NCBI RefSeq assembly: GCF_026745355.1
Contig: NC_079202.1
Span: 31,299,702 to 31,363,701 of the forward strand
Source of the DNA: Beta vulgaris subsp. vulgaris
Taxonomy: Eukaryota; Streptophyta; Magnoliopsida; Caryophyllales; Amaranthaceae
Length of the DNA stretch: 64,000 nucleotides
Reading direction: 5' to 3'
The translations under genes and the position numbers were made by a program. The notes below the pieces were generated by a model that saw nothing but the letters and a program-made list of their open reading frames with translations, was not told the DNA's origin and did not search any database. Positions within the stretch are counted from its first letter, which is position 1. Each line of letters begins with the position of its first letter. This document shows positions 1 to 11,900 of this stretch, one piece after another.

Positions 1-1606
1 AATTCATCTCATGAACTTTTAATTGTCTCGAAGCATAAGCTACAACCTTCCGGTTCTGCATAAGCACACATCCAAGACCGCTTCTCGAAGCATCTGTATA
101 CACCTCGTAGCGTTGATCTCCATCAGGTAGAGTTAAGACTAGAGCTGTAGTAAGACGCTCCTTTAACGTCTGAAAAGCCTTCTCGCATTCATCATTCCAC
201 TCATACTTAGTAGATTTCTTCATCAGGTTGGTCAATGGACGAGCTATCTTCGAAAAATACTTCACAAATCTTCTATAATAGCCAGCCAGACCAAGAAAGC
301 TGCGTACTTCGGTCACATTCTTCGGAGTGGACCATTCAAAAACTGCTTGAATTTTGGACGGGTCAACTGAGACACCCTCCTTAGAAATAATATGTCCGAG
401 AAAAGCAATTTTCTCGAGCCAAAACAAAATTTTGTATACAACTGATTTTCTCTCAACACTTGCAACACCGCTCGGAGGTACTCTTCATGTTCACTCTCAT
501 TCCTTGAGTAAATCAGTATATCATCAATAAACACAACAACAAATTTATCCAGATAAGCTCTAAATACTCTATTCATCAAGTCCATGAACACTGCTAGAGC
601 GTTAGTCAACCCAAAGGGCATAACTGTAAACTCATAGTGTCCATATCGAGTGCAGAAAGCTGTCTTTGGAATATCTTTATCTGCAATTCGAAGCTGATGG
701 TAACCCGATCGTAAGTCGATCTTACAAACACTCCTACACCTGCCAATTGGTCAAACAAGTCGTCTATTCTTGGCAATGGATACTTATTTTTCACAGTGAC
801 ATTATTGAATTCTCTATAATCAATGCATAATCGTAGGGTACCATCCTTCTTTTTCACGAACAGAACTGGTGCACCCCAAGGGGATACGCTAGGCCGTATA
901 TAGCCTTTATCCAATAATTCTTCTAACTGAGTTTTCAACTCTCTCATCTCAGCAGGCGCCATCCGATAAGGTGGCTTAAATATAGGTCCCATTCCAGGTA
1001 CCAAATCAATGTTGAACTCAACATCACGCTTCGGAGGCATGCTAAGAATATCATCCGGAAACACATCGTGATACTCATTCACAATTGGAACATCTATGAG
1101 CTCTGGTCTTTCCTTGCTCGTATCATGAATATGACAAAGGTACATAGGGCATCCCTTTCTCAAATAAGACTTTAGAGTAAGGGCACAAATGATCTTCACA
1201 GGAGACGACTATAAAGCACATGGACGCCCTTATGACTCTCATTGTGACTTCCTGTTTCGACAATCAATCTTGGCTTTGTACTTTTCTAACCAATCCATCC
1301 CTAATATTACATCAAAATCTTTCAAAGGAAATGCTATTAAATCAGCAGATAGAGTAGTTTCACCATAAGCTATAAGAACATCTGGGTGCGTCCTATTACA
1401 CGTTACACTTAGATCAGAAGGAATAGAGATATCGGCCTCACAAGGTGTGACATTCTTCAAGTTTATGTGATGCACCTAAATCAAATAGCACGTAAGCAGG
1501 TATAGAATGGATAGAGAAAGTACCAGTCATTGCATTACTCTGGTTGTTATCCACATCCCCTTCTTTAAGGTGATTTAGGTTACCCAAATTCTTCTTCTCG
1601 TGGCGT
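1..1606 (-). pseudogene. gypsy pol remnant: protease, reverse transcriptase, RNase H (partial)
   Basis: Read on the minus strand from 1606, the protein continues from gag into an aspartic protease. At the active site (1474-1482) the family's D-T/S-G reads D-L-G, and a frameshift follows within about 10 bases. The RT N-terminal half (606-1199) shows [29 protein letters not shown] and [16 protein letters not shown]. After a frameshift near 640-720 the RT catalytic half (313-621) shows MPFGLTNA and the FIDDILIYS box. From about 1 to 130 an RNase H segment reads [16 protein letters not shown] positions are those of Ty3/gypsy, not copia. The altered protease triad and several frameshifts indicate a dead copy. 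The rest of pol lies outside the window. Confidence 0.88.
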
Positions 1607-2903
1607 CACTAGTGGAAAGATAAGGAAGGGCTGCGCTAAAAAAGGCCCTTAGGGCTGCGCTTTTTAACAGCAACTCTTTCAATAGCAGCCCTTCACTTTT
1701 TAAGCAGGGCTGCGCTTTTCAAGCGCAACCCTTCTAAGCTTGAAGGGCTGCGCTTTTTAGGTAAAAGCGCAGCCCTTCCTACCAAAAAAAAAAAATTTAC
1801 ATTTTTTTACTCATATATTAATCTCACATTTTCCGAATTTTAACATTTGCATTAAACCTTAAAGGTAAACCATCCAAATCCAAAAGGGAAATAAGGAATA
1901 TGGTCAGGAAAATTAAAACTAAAACAAAAAATCAAAAAATGTTATCACATAATTGCAGAACGAAAATGAAAAAAAAAAAGGAACAAAAACTAAAACTAAA
2001 ATACAGAAGAACGAAAATGAAAAAAAAAAAAAGGAACAAAAACTAAAACTAATACACAGAAGAACGAAAATGAAAAAAAAGGAACAAAAACTAAAATATC
2101 ACAATGGCAGGAATGAAAAACCCCTTCATTAGTGGTGAATTCGGCGAGTACAAACCCCTTCATTCTTCTGTTAATGCTAAACTTGAGGCTATTTGTGAGA
2201 GTTTGGCTAAACAAGGGAATGAAAAACAGCAGGGGAAGTCTGGAAAGTCGAAGAAAACCCAGGGTGTTACTGTTACCTCATCGTCTTCTTCATCATCTTG
2301 TTCGTCTTCTCTTGTTCTTCTTCTCTTGTTGCAGAAACTTCATCAACATCAAGCAGGTTTCCTTGTCCAAATACGACGATTTCACTGCCAAAATACACAA
2401 AAAAATAAAAAATTACAGAAATGAAGAAGTTGTTTTCCAAAATTGTTCAAAATACTAAAAAATTAGAGGCTATTGATCGAGAAGGTCGAGAAGAAGATCC
2501 AAAGCTTCGTGAGGACCATCAAGTTCATGGCGATTAACGAAAGAAAGCACCTCTTAAAACACAGCAGCTTGAAGAGTATAATGCCGAAGAGGGAGGGTGA
2601 GATTTAACGGATTAGGGTGGATTAGGGTTTAATTAGGTGAGGAGAAGAGAGAGAAGAGAGAGAAGAGGGAGGCGTGAGAGAGAGAGGAGAGAGTCTAACT
2701 GCGTAATTCTTTTTTAAAAAAAAAGCCCATAGAAGGGTTGTGCTTTTTTAAAAAGCGCAGCCCTTCACAAAACAGGGTTGCGCTTTTCTATTAAAACGCA
2801 TCCCTACTTTACGAAGGGCTGCGTTTTATTTAAAAGTGCATCCCTACTTTATAGAAGGGCTGCGTAATGAAGAAAGCGCAACCCTTCCTTTTTTTCCCTA
2901 GTG
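1607..2903. mobile_element. Non-autonomous CACTA (En/Spm) element inside gypsy gag-pro
   Basis: The ends are CACTAGTGGAAA at 1607 and, read from the other side, CACTAGGGAAAAA at 2903. They are followed by matching inner sequence (AAGGAAGGG, then CTGCGC or TTGCGC). Subterminal copies of the motif GAAGGGCTGCGCTTTT occur in both orientations near both ends (about 1630-1780 and 2730-2880), as expected for transposase-binding arrays of this superfamily. The flanking triplets are CGT and CCT (plus strand), a 3-bp target duplication with one mismatch. Removing the element plus one triplet joins the gag frame ending VQR to GHEKKNLGN in frame, which supports the boundaries. The core is purine- and AT-rich with short open frames (for example 2104-2424) that I do not recognise. 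No transposase is visible. Confidence 0.85.
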
Positions 2904-4108
2904 CCTCTTTGAACATAAGCAGCATTAGCTTTTCCAGCACTACGTCTTGGAACAGTGATACTTGGAGCTGAAGTAACTGGCCGATTACTAGCCATACTAA
3001 TCGGGGGTCTCCTCAACAACTTGTTATTTCGACCAACCATTGCATCTGGGTTGGAGAAACATTCATAAGCCCTGTGCCCCTCCTTCCCACAATAGTTGCA
3101 TGCTACCTTATTGCCTTTACAATCTCTTCCTGGATGGTTCTTATCACATTTCTTACAGAAATAACGACGAAGGACTCCTGACTTCTGGAATTGAGATTGG
3201 CCCTCTGCTTGGCTACGGGGATTAAATGAACTCTGAGCACTCCTAGAGGCCTGCTGACTCGGGCCCCCTTTACCGAAGTTTCCCCTAGAACCCTGATTGT
3301 CATAAATTCTACTCCTATCCTGGCTGAAATTATTATCCTTGTCAAAGTGTTGGATATCTTCCTTTGCAGTAGCTTTCATATTCTCCGCGGTCTTCCTTCT
3401 CTCCTCAATTCTTTCAGCATTACTGGCACGAGCATAAACATCTTTTAAAGTCGTGAAGTCACCAGCTCCCATGTGGCTAAGGACATTTACATCAAATTTT
3501 TCCTCAAACTTCTGAGCTCTTTCTTGCTCGTTTGGAACCAATTCAGGTACGAAACGAGACAACTCTAAGTATTTATTATAAAAGTCTTGAACCGACATAT
3601 CCCCTTGCTCAAACTTCTCAAATTCTATTCTCTTCCTTTTCTTCATATGAGGCGGGAAAAACTCGGCACGTAGTGCCTTCTTGAACTCCTTCCAACCAAA
3701 TTTTGTTGTCTCCACCTCCTCATAATCATCCTCATCATATGTGACTTTGGTGGTCAAATTATCTTTGTGGTTGGTCCACCAAATATCAGCATCTTCGATG
3801 AGATGGTAAGCCGCATAGTCAACTCTCATTTCTTCAGGGACCTGGAGGGTGACAAAAATCTTGTCAAAATCCCTGATCCAATTCTCCATCTTCACTGGAT
3901 CACCCTTTCCATCATACTTGGGCGGCTTCTTCTCATCAATTGCTTTATGAACAACATCAATTTCTGTCGTAGCTGCTTTGCTTGTACTAGTAGCAGCTCG
4001 TGCTTCAGCGAGCGACTGAACAACCTCGCTCATAGCTTTATTAGACTCATCCATTTGGCGCATGAAAGCGCTCATTCTTGATGGCTTGATCGTTTGACGT
4101 CTATGCAT
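2904..4108 (-). pseudogene. gypsy Gag (nucleocapsid/capsid), truncated by CACTA insertion
   Basis: The frame is open from the ATG at 4106-4108 (start MHRRQTIKPSRMS) down to the CACTA insertion. An in-frame GTG upstream at 4165 is less likely to be the start. The order is an N-terminal coil, a retrotransposon-gag capsid region (EKKPPKYDGKGDP, WIRDFDKIF, KFGWKEFKKALRAEFFP), then a basic, Ser/Gln-rich linker and two zinc knuckles: CKKCDKNHPGRDC (spacing C-2-C-3-H-4-C, one residue short) and CNYCGKEGHRAYEC (standard C-2-C-4-H-4-C). Gag would package the element RNA. Apart from the transposon insertion this frame has no stop, so this gag was coding until quite recently in the element's life. Beyond 2904 the translation runs into CACTA sequence and ends. 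Confidence 0.85.
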
Positions 4109-4314
4109 CTTCTCATCACTACACAAGGTAAGAGAACATAGCTCGATACTGAGATAATGTAACACTTTTATCGACTTTAATATAAATAAGCAAATAGCAT
4201 AACATATACACTTCCCGTGTATAGCCCATCACACTAGCTACCTCACCACGGCTTGTCAAGATTTTATTTATTTTCCTATAATCTTTATTTTAACCCAGTC
4301 ATTTATAAACCTAC

Positions 4315-4326
4315 TCTCTGATACCA
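4315..4326 (-). promoter_or_regulatory. Primer-binding site for initiator Met tRNA (gypsy element)
   Basis: The minus strand reads TGGTATCAGAG, the usual plant retrotransposon match to the 3' end of initiator-Met tRNA. It lies a few bases inside the 5' LTR end and about 210 bp before the gag ATG. It fixes the orientation of the element and the inner LTR edge. Confidence 0.85.
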
Positions 4327-4329
4327 ACC

Positions 4330-4706
4330 ATAACACCCCTGAATTTCGAGTTCCTAATTAAATTAAATAATATCAAAATTCTACAGAAAATTCGGCAGAC
4401 CTCCGTCTGAAATATGGATTGCCTAAAATTCAATTTAGGACTCGCGTCCATATTATAAACCTGTATGAATAGTCCAGCAAACCAAGTTCTCCAAAATCCT
4501 TATCCAGCTCAAAAATCAATACATCCATGCATAAGTACCCGAAATCCAAAAGTGTTATTCCATGGTTATTGCAGGAACAACCGTTAAGGATAACTACCTA
4601 ACTGAATTAATGTTAAAGCAACAACTAAATTGAACTATTACAATCCAAAAGTGTAAAGGTTTAAGTAAATTAATATTTACAACCTTAAGTTCCAAAATGA
4701 TGATAA

Positions 4707-4804
<98 letters not shown>

Positions 4805-6842
4805 CGGAAATAGAACTACTATATTTCAACTAAGCTAGTGGAATGTTGCTCTCAGCCCACACCCCACTTGCAAATCTTCATGTACCTGCATATATCACGC
4901 ATGTAGTATCAGCCAAACTAGCTGAGCAAGATTTAATACTAAGAAGCCAAACATATATGCAGGTAGGATATAACAAACATATCCTACAAATCATTTACTT
5001 TCAAAATTTAATACTAAATACAACTTTATAAAACCCGTTTTCCTTTCTTTGTATTTCTTTCCAAAACGTATACATTCTTTCTTTTTCTTTTTGAAACCAA
5101 ATCTTTTTTTTCCTTTTCCTTTTGAAACCAAATTATTTCTTTCCTTTTTCTTTCACAAAATATATTAAAAGTCTCAAAGTTATAAATCTAAAGAATGGAA
5201 CAACTTTTATTTCCATTGGGCTAGCTAGGCCCTCCGGATAAAACTAAGACAAAGATCCCTAGTGTGCACACCCTACAAACGGCCAAATTGAGCAGAAGAT
5301 CAGAGTCCGAGGTACTGATCAATGTACCCCCACAAACTATTCTATAAAATCGAGCCAAACCCGACAAAGTTCCATTCTTTGAGATGCCACACAGGCAATC
5401 CCCACAACTTTAAAAACACAGAACTATTTGATATAATCTTTCCATAAACTTTCTATTTGTGGTTCGGAAACCAACATCTTTATCTTTGGAGGAACATCCT
5501 CCCTTACCAACCAAACTTTCTATTAAAGGAGGAACATCCTCCTTTTCAAACCACTTTCAACCAAAATGAGATACATACCTCTTCAAAACTCTTCTCTAAC
5601 TACAAAAGTTTTAGTAAGAAATCTTACCTTTTGAAATACACCAAATCAACTATCTCAAGCAATCATACGACTCCTCAATGAAACCGGAATCTACAATATC
5701 AACATATATGTACTCATTAAGTAATAATAGACTTGGCTTAACTAGTTAATGAGCTTTGCTTAACTCTAGTTTTATAAATTATGAGCCTCACTTCAAATGA
5801 CATAACTAACTAATAGTAACAATACTAAAATCTCTCTTAGTTTATATAAAACCAACACCTAAGCTTCATAATATATATTTAGATACTTAAAAATTCATTA
5901 GGTAAAACATTCAAGCTTAAAACACCCGAAACTAGATTTATTAATTTGAGCAGAAAATTAAAATGGGCATAACTTCCTCATTTGAACTCCGAATCAAGCG
6001 TTTCTTGATCCTAACTTGAGTAGAATTTCGATATGAACAACTTTTGTGAAATAGTATTTTTGCGAAAAACGCCTGGAAACTGTTGAAACACATGAATTAC
6101 GAAATTGACATGTGATTTCTACGAATTTCAAGTCTTGTTCATAAACTCATTATTATCATGAAACAATCTCTCTCAATCAAACTACACCCAACATTCACAA
6201 TCAAAAACCCCAATTCAATTTCAATTATAAAAACCGTAACTTCATAAACTTTGAGAAAACTAAAATTAAATTAAGAACTTAACTTATCCACTACTATGGA
6301 AGATTAATGGTGAAGAAAGCTTGTGAAATCGACCCTTAAAACGCACCCCAAACCTCAAACGCACCGAAATCCGACTTTTTTGTTGAACCTATTCCTCACG
6401 TTGCCGCTGGCCACTAGTTCGAGATTGTTGTGTTGTAGTTGAGGCGCCGGAAAGATAGAGAGGTTGGAGGTGGTAGTGTTCTTTGTGTGATGAAGATTGT
6501 GAAAGCTTTGATGGTGAGGATGAAGATGGAAGGAAACGTTTAAACGTAAGTTTGTTTCCTTTCTTTTCTTTTCTTATTCTTTTATTTTCCCCCTTTCCTT
6601 TTTAACATGAATAATACTCCTTTCCTTTTTCCAAATAACTATATAGATATATAACCTTTCTTTATTAATACTTAAACTCTTCACTAAACTTAACCCACTA
6701 AAATCATAAACATTTATATTTTTATATATATTTTTTTAAAATAATTCCTATATAAAAATATTAAATATGAAATAATTAAAAGGAATAATTTTTTTTCAGT
6801 AGAATAAATATTAATTATATTCCCAAAAACTGGGGTGTTACA
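4330..6842 (-). repeat. 5' LTR of the gypsy element (~2.5 kb)
   Basis: Bounded by inverted terminal motifs: TAACACCCC at 4331 and GGGGTGTTACA ending at 6842, so on the minus strand it starts TGTAACACCCC. The inner edge abuts the primer site; the expected terminal CA there is degraded. It holds an (AT)n tract at 4711-4802, pyrimidine-rich stretches near 5040-5160, and no coding region I can support. The second LTR is outside the window, so age cannot be estimated. Confidence 0.8.
4711..4802. repeat. (AT)n microsatellite in gypsy LTR
   Basis: About 90 bp of nearly pure AT dinucleotide with one interruption near 4771-4774. It lies within the LTR and is probably a replication-slippage expansion. 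Confidence 0.95.
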
Positions 6843-7008
6843 GTCGCAGTTTGTTAAAGAAACCGCCGCAATAGGTTAGCCTATTGCTGCGGTTAAATAT
6901 TGCAGTAATATATTTACCTATTCTTGTACTCTTATTTGTGGCGCGACGAAGTCCGCATTAATACCGTTATTGAAAACCGCAACAAAACATTAATATATTC
7001 TACTAGTG
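6843..7008. mobile_element. End of a CACTA element, CCGCAGCAAT family (split by the gypsy insertion)
   Basis: The segment ends in CTACTAGTG at 7008, which on the other strand is CACTAGTAGAAT, the same terminus as the element at 11661-19354. It contains the same subterminal motif in both orientations (TTGCTGCGGTT, and AACCGC/ACCGCCGCAATA). It begins exactly at the outer edge of the gypsy LTR, so the retrotransposon most likely landed in this element and the remainder lies left of the window. Confidence 0.75.
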
Positions 7009-9580
7009 ATAAATATTCTCAATTAAAGCTTGTTGAACAACATAGTTTCAGGGAGACCTTTGTTGTATTGAACTACTTGCTAGTGTGTAGTGTAGTTGGG
7101 AAAGTGGTTCTAGAACCAGTTCAATGGTTAGTTATAGTTAATTATTAGGGAATCACTGTCTTCATAGGTAGACACTTTGATCGAGTGTAATGTTTTTGTT
7201 CATTTAAGTTGATTAATAATAGTGATTAGAGTAGTGGAGGACGTAGGCTTGAGTTGAGTCGAACCTCGTTAAATCTGTGTGTTAATCATTTATTCTGTTG
7301 CCACATATCACTTCTATTACTGGTCTTGTTTTCATTAAAATATCAATTTGAAAAAGTGTTAATCCATTATAATACTCAATTCACCTCCCCTTATGAGTAT
7401 ATATCGGCCTTCATTTGGTATCAAAACCTAACTTCTACGAAGGTTAAACCCTAGAGAAGGATTATGATGACTGAGCATTCAACTGGACGATCGAGTTCGA
7501 GGCTGCCTAAGTTCAATGGAACAAATTATCCTTGGTGAAAAAAATGCATGAAGAATTACATCATAGGTACTGACTATGAATGTTGGAAGATTGTAAAGGA
7601 TGGCCCATTGAGGTAACAGATGACAGAGGAAACAAGTCTATCAAAATGGAGAATGATTACTCCTCAATGGACTTCAAGATAATGGGGAAGAATGCAAACA
7701 CAATGTGTCTTGTATAACATGGTATTGCTGACTGTAAGGTAAACCAAATCCTAGCATGCTCGACTGCCAAAGAGATTTGCGATACCATAGAATCGGCATA
7801 TGAAGGAACAAGCAAAGTAAGACATTCCAAGATTGACTTACTAATGACTAGATATGAGTCTTTTAATAAAGAAGAGGATATTAAAATCTCTTGGAAAAAG
7901 TTCTACTCACGAGGATCTTGTTATAATATTGTTACGAAGTCTTTCAGGAAAGTGGTTACCAAAGGTAACAACATTTGAAGAGGCCAAGAACTTGTCACAT
8001 TTATTCTTGGAATAACTGATTGGATCAATTATGACCCATGAAATGTTGTTTGACTCCAAAAGAAAATACTGCTTGAACGACACGTATTGTGCTGAAGGTA
8101 GAAGAGTATGTTAAGGAAGATGAAATAAGTCTCATAGCAAAATGATTTGAAATATCTAAGGACTACTCCAAATTATTATTTTCAAGAAATAAAATTCTTT
8201 TAACTCTTCTAGGAAAGTTACTACTAACTCTAGTTATTTCAAATATGGTGATCCTGGTAAGAGGATTAAGAAATGCCCTGACTGGAAGAAGGAATAATCA
8301 AAGTGATGATATTCTGGAGAAAAGAAGGTGTTTAAAAAGGTTATGCTAGCCTCTCCGTGGATGACTCTGATTTAGAAGATGAACAAGAGAGATAAAAAGC
8401 AAACTTGGTTTTAACTACGTTTATAGAGAAGAAGTGAACCACTCTCAGATTAGTGCTAACAAGGAGCCTGTTTTGTGTCTAATGGCTGGTAGTAGTGATC
8501 CATCTAATGACTCAAAGAGAAGCTTTTCTAAAGTCAAAGATGACATTTATTTCTTTAAAAGGGATGAACTGCTTAATTGTCTTGAAACTACCATTGATCA
8601 ATGTATGAAAGTTGGAGCTACTTATAGAGAGTCAAAAAGGTAGGTTAAAACATTGATACAAAATCTTGTCAGTTCTGAAAAGAGGAATACTAAGAGAAAA
8701 TATGTACTGAATTAGAAAAAAGGAATTCAGAAATGAAAATAAGACTAGCCATCATTGAAATTGAACTTGATTTGATAAAAGCTGAAAAATCTTGAAGAAA
8801 ATGAGAACACCGTTGATGTAGAAAATAGATGAAGATCAACTTAACTTTAAACTTGTGATATTGGTTTTGATTCAATTAATGAGATTGCAAATACATTGTC
8901 CAGATCCGATTTACTGACTTGTTTTAGAATTCTTTCGGATGACAACAAAAAGAGGGTTTGTCACTCTAAAAGCCTCTAACCGGTTCCTTTAGTGTACCTC
9001 TTATCAATACTGAGGAGATTCACAATTAATATGTTGGTATATTTTGTGATCTTCACTTAGAGTTACATCTTTTAAAATCAAAAGACAGTGAGACCACTAG
9101 GAGAATTGATGCAGACTTAATTTTAAGCCTTCAAGATGAATTGAACATAGTCAAGTTGGACTTGGCTAATTCGGCTGAGCACAACTTGATTCAATTGAAG
9201 AAGCTTGAAACTAAGGAAGAGGATATGTCAAATTGTACGAGGAACTTGAACAGGTTGCTTTATTCTCAGAGTACCTTGAACCACCTTACATCACAAACTA
9301 GAAACCCTCAGAGGTTTGGTTTAGGGTACTTAGGTGAGTCTTCAACATAAAGGTGGGCACAGACAATACTTGGATAACAGAATTAAAGAAGGGTAAGTAT
9401 GTTAATGCTCAAGACATGCATATGTATAACTATTGTGGTGAAAATGATCATAAAATTGAAAATTGTTGGACCAAGAATAAACATGATAAAAAGAATAGAG
9501 CACATGTAAAGAAAATCTGGGTTCCTAAGACCCTATCAGGCTATCATGGTTTTGCTGGTCTAGGACTCACGCATGAGTAA
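7009..9580 (+). pseudogene. Degenerate Ty1/copia (SIRE-like) LTR end and gag
   Basis: Near 7380-7425 a pyrimidine-rich LTR-like end (CAATTCACCTCCCC) is followed by a damaged primer site TTGGTATCAAAACC. From about 7490 a broken frame reads SRLPKFNGTNYPW, then with frameshifts MENDYSSMDFKIMGKNA, ACSTAKEICDTIESAYEGT and SKIDLLMTRYE, which is the UBN2-type copia gag. A coiled region follows (9141-9350) and then a zinc-knuckle relic YNYCGENDHKIENC with its first Cys lost, ending in KKIWVPKTLSG, a phrase typical of SIRE/Maximus polyproteins. Stops and frameshifts are frequent. No protease, integrase or RT follows, so the element was cut off near 9580. The left LTR boundary is not resolved. Confidence 0.7.
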
Positions 9581-10530
9581 CAAAGTAAGTAAAAAGAAAA
9601 AAAAATCAGTACAAGGGTTGGAAAGACACGGATAAAAAATGAAAAAAGAAGGATCATACAACATCAATACTGGAGGGGGTCCGAAGGAGTACGAAGGCAC
9701 GCAGCAGTACGGAGTATGGAGGCACGCAACAACAACACGAAGCTTGCAATCAGAATTTTCGGCCCTGATTTCTTATACTTTGGTTATGTTTCTTCAAATT
9801 ATGAGTAACTAATTTTCTTTCTACGACTTAGATGAAATCCTATTAGTGTGAATTGATAGTTTTATGGTGTTTGAGAATTAATTTTTGGTTTATGATTGCG
9901 TAACTATTGAAATTATTATTGGTTGATTATGTTTGCAATATAGATTGATGGTATTTTTGTAGAATTAATTATTGATTTTTATTATTATCAAATTTACATA
10001 CTTTACTCTTATAGTTCAAAGTGTGATGTTATGTAACGGTGTTTGATGACTTTTGGTTAAAAAGTTGAATGATTTATGCTTTGGTTAAATAAGTTATGTC
10101 ACTTGATTCATCACAATACTATTTTTGTGAGTAATTCGGCTTGTAGTTTAGGATACTTGATAAACTTACTAATTCTCATTCCAATTAATCTGTTAGTCAT
10201 ATTATTAATGATGGATTCAACTATTCTAGATTCCGTATTATTGTCTATTCTCCAATTCACTTGTGTTATTGCCAAGTTCACTTAGTTATTTTATATTTTT
10301 GACTAGTTTAATTAGGTACAATCAAACCATTATATTCATTATTTAGGATTAAATTAGTACACTTTAGAATTTAAGGATTAAATTAGTATACATTAGACTT
10401 AATTTTAATCAACTATTCCATGTGGATACGATACCCTATCAATTATCACTTACTACTAGATCTTGTACACTTGCAAGAATAAGAATTTATAATTTGTTTA
10501 AAATTGCTAGCACTCTCACTCTCAGCCACA
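9581..10530. other. AT-rich relic, possibly an old gypsy LTR; no gene seen
   Basis: No coding frame is supported. The stretch at about 10420-10490 (GTGGATACGATACCC, then ACTACTAGATCTTGTACACTTGC) resembles the end of Athila/Tat-type LTRs as I recall them, but no boundaries, primer site or target duplication were found. This call is weak. Confidence 0.3.
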
Positions 10531-10656
10531 AACTTTCCGATTTTTACATGTAAAGCATATGATAGCTTTGTTAAATGCAAAACGATAAAGAGAGCAATTC
10601 ATTCATGAGCTGAAATATGAATGAAAATGTATCTGATAAAAGTGAGTACTCTTTAT

Positions 10657-10815
10657 TCAATTTTAGCAAAACACATTCGATATGAATGGACTCGATACCA
10701 ACTCCATGTGTTATTAGTATTCGCCTAACAATTGTGTATGCCCCACCATCCCAATTAGATCAACTTTGATCCCCCCATGGCCCAACAACAATTGGCTTCT
10801 TGTTGCTTGCCTGAA
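10657..10815 (-). pseudogene. Jacalin-like lectin domain exon fragment
   Basis: Read on the minus strand after a good 3' splice acceptor (TTTTCAG before 10815), one frame gives ASNKKPIVVGPWGDQS, a stop, then SNWDGGAYTIVRRI, LITHGVGIESIHIEC. The order G-P-W-G, W-D-G-G and I-x-I-x-x-G-V-G-I-x-S-I is that of the mannose-binding jacalin-related lectin fold (first beta strands and first Greek key). The stop codon and loss of frame after residue ~50 show it is not functional. No second jacalin exon was recognised on either side. It lies about 850 bp outside the CACTA element at 11661. Whether it is a decayed resident gene or a transposon-carried piece cannot be told here. Confidence 0.72.
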
Positions 10816-11660
10816 AATTACAACTCAGAGCGATAAGTCTTTTTATACTGCAATCTTATATCGAATGAAAAATAAATGTACAGAAAAATAAATGCACAAT
10901 GCCACACAATAAGCACAAAATTGTTCATGCAACAATATCATGGACATACGTTTGACTAACGGTGCAGCCAACTCTGTTCCATAACTTTCACAAGAGGTTT
11001 TATTTCATGCCATCAACCATACTTGACTAATTTAGCAACAATATCAACTTTATGTTTGGTTAATCGAATTTATGTTCCATGTTATATTTCTTTCATGAAA
11101 TACTTGCAAATTATATTATTTGTAGATCGTATACTCCATCTCATTCACTATAATCTAATATGCACCACAAATTTTTAATGCTTCACTGCTAGACCATGTT
11201 TATATTTCTTGTTTATTCCAGGTTAGCATCATATCAAATTAAAGCATTACCCCTCGAGACACTTTATACAAAACAGTTTCATGAGGTACTAACCCGGATA
11301 TGGTGGGGAAAACAAGCAAACACCTTATTTCTTTAAATTTGCAATTTGTCTTAGGGATGTGTGCTGAAGAAACCATTAAGTTTTTCGTCTCATCATTTTA
11401 TTTATTCGTTTGAAGAAGTATGATATAATCATATGGAGCATAAACACAAGTTTTCATACAACATTAGTACCATTCGAAGTATTACTTATTAGTAAAATAA
11501 TAATGAACACTCTTCTCAAATTCCAAAAGAACACATTATCATAACTTAGAACCCACTTTGCACTATTTCCTTATTCATATGCATTTTTCTTGACACCATG
11601 TAAATCCCTGTTGTTCTGCTCCTTCTCATAATCAAAGATTGAAGATGTTTAAGCTCCTTG
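10816..11660. other. Unassigned intergenic DNA
   Basis: I see no supported gene. A faint LINE-like phrase (IWWG context) occurs near 11285-11320 on the plus strand but is too short to call. A segment at 11493-11527 recurs almost exactly at 23962-23996. The last three bases, TTG (11658-11660), form the left half of the CACTA target duplication. Confidence 0.5.
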
Positions 11661-11676
11661 CACTAGTAGAATAATT

Positions 11677-11900
11677 CACTACTACAAAATAGGAAAAACA
11701 TAACACGTCTATAATAACAATTACTATAGTAACTGTTATCTTCAATCTAAATTAACATTTTACTAACAAAAACGTTATCTAAAGTTTGAAGATGGTCCAT
11801 ATAAAAGAAGAAACTTAACCCTTTATAAATTAGGCGTTATCTTTTATTCCCTATTCATAACCTTTTTTCCCTTACAAACATGTACACTGTTATCTTTGCT
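11677..11900. repeat. Left subterminal repeat array of inner CACTA element
   Basis: Short degenerate copies of AACATAACAC, AACTGTTATC and CGTTATC occur repeatedly in this stretch and match, in inverted sense, the array at 17540-17830. In En/Spm such arrays bind the element's TNPA protein; that function here is inferred from the superfamily. Confidence 0.75.

Larger units (their letters stand above)
1..6842 (-). mobile_element. Ty3/gypsy LTR retrotransposon, Tekay/Del-like, 5' portion
   Basis: The element reads on the minus strand: 5' LTR (about 4330-6842), primer site, gag, protease, reverse transcriptase and the start of RNase H. It runs off the left edge of the window, so integrase, the 3' LTR and the target duplication cannot be seen. 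The long LTR (about 2.5 kb) beginning TGTAACACCCC on the minus strand and the gag-PR-RT order fit the chromovirus Tekay/Del group; without integrase and chromodomain this lineage call is inference. It is interrupted by a CACTA element at 1607-2903. It appears to have inserted into another CACTA element, whose end lies directly beside the LTR at 6843-7008. Frameshifts in protease and RT make it non-coding for pol today. Confidence 0.85.

Noticed and set aside
2104..2424. 106-residue frame ([17 protein letters not shown]) inside the CACTA element
   Set aside because: Might be captured coding sequence, but overlapping frames are equally open, the end is poly-Ser, and no family was recognised; not listed as a gene.
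11265..11330. Possible LINE reverse-transcriptase tail (IWWG)
   Set aside because: Only one short phrase in one frame; insufficient to call.
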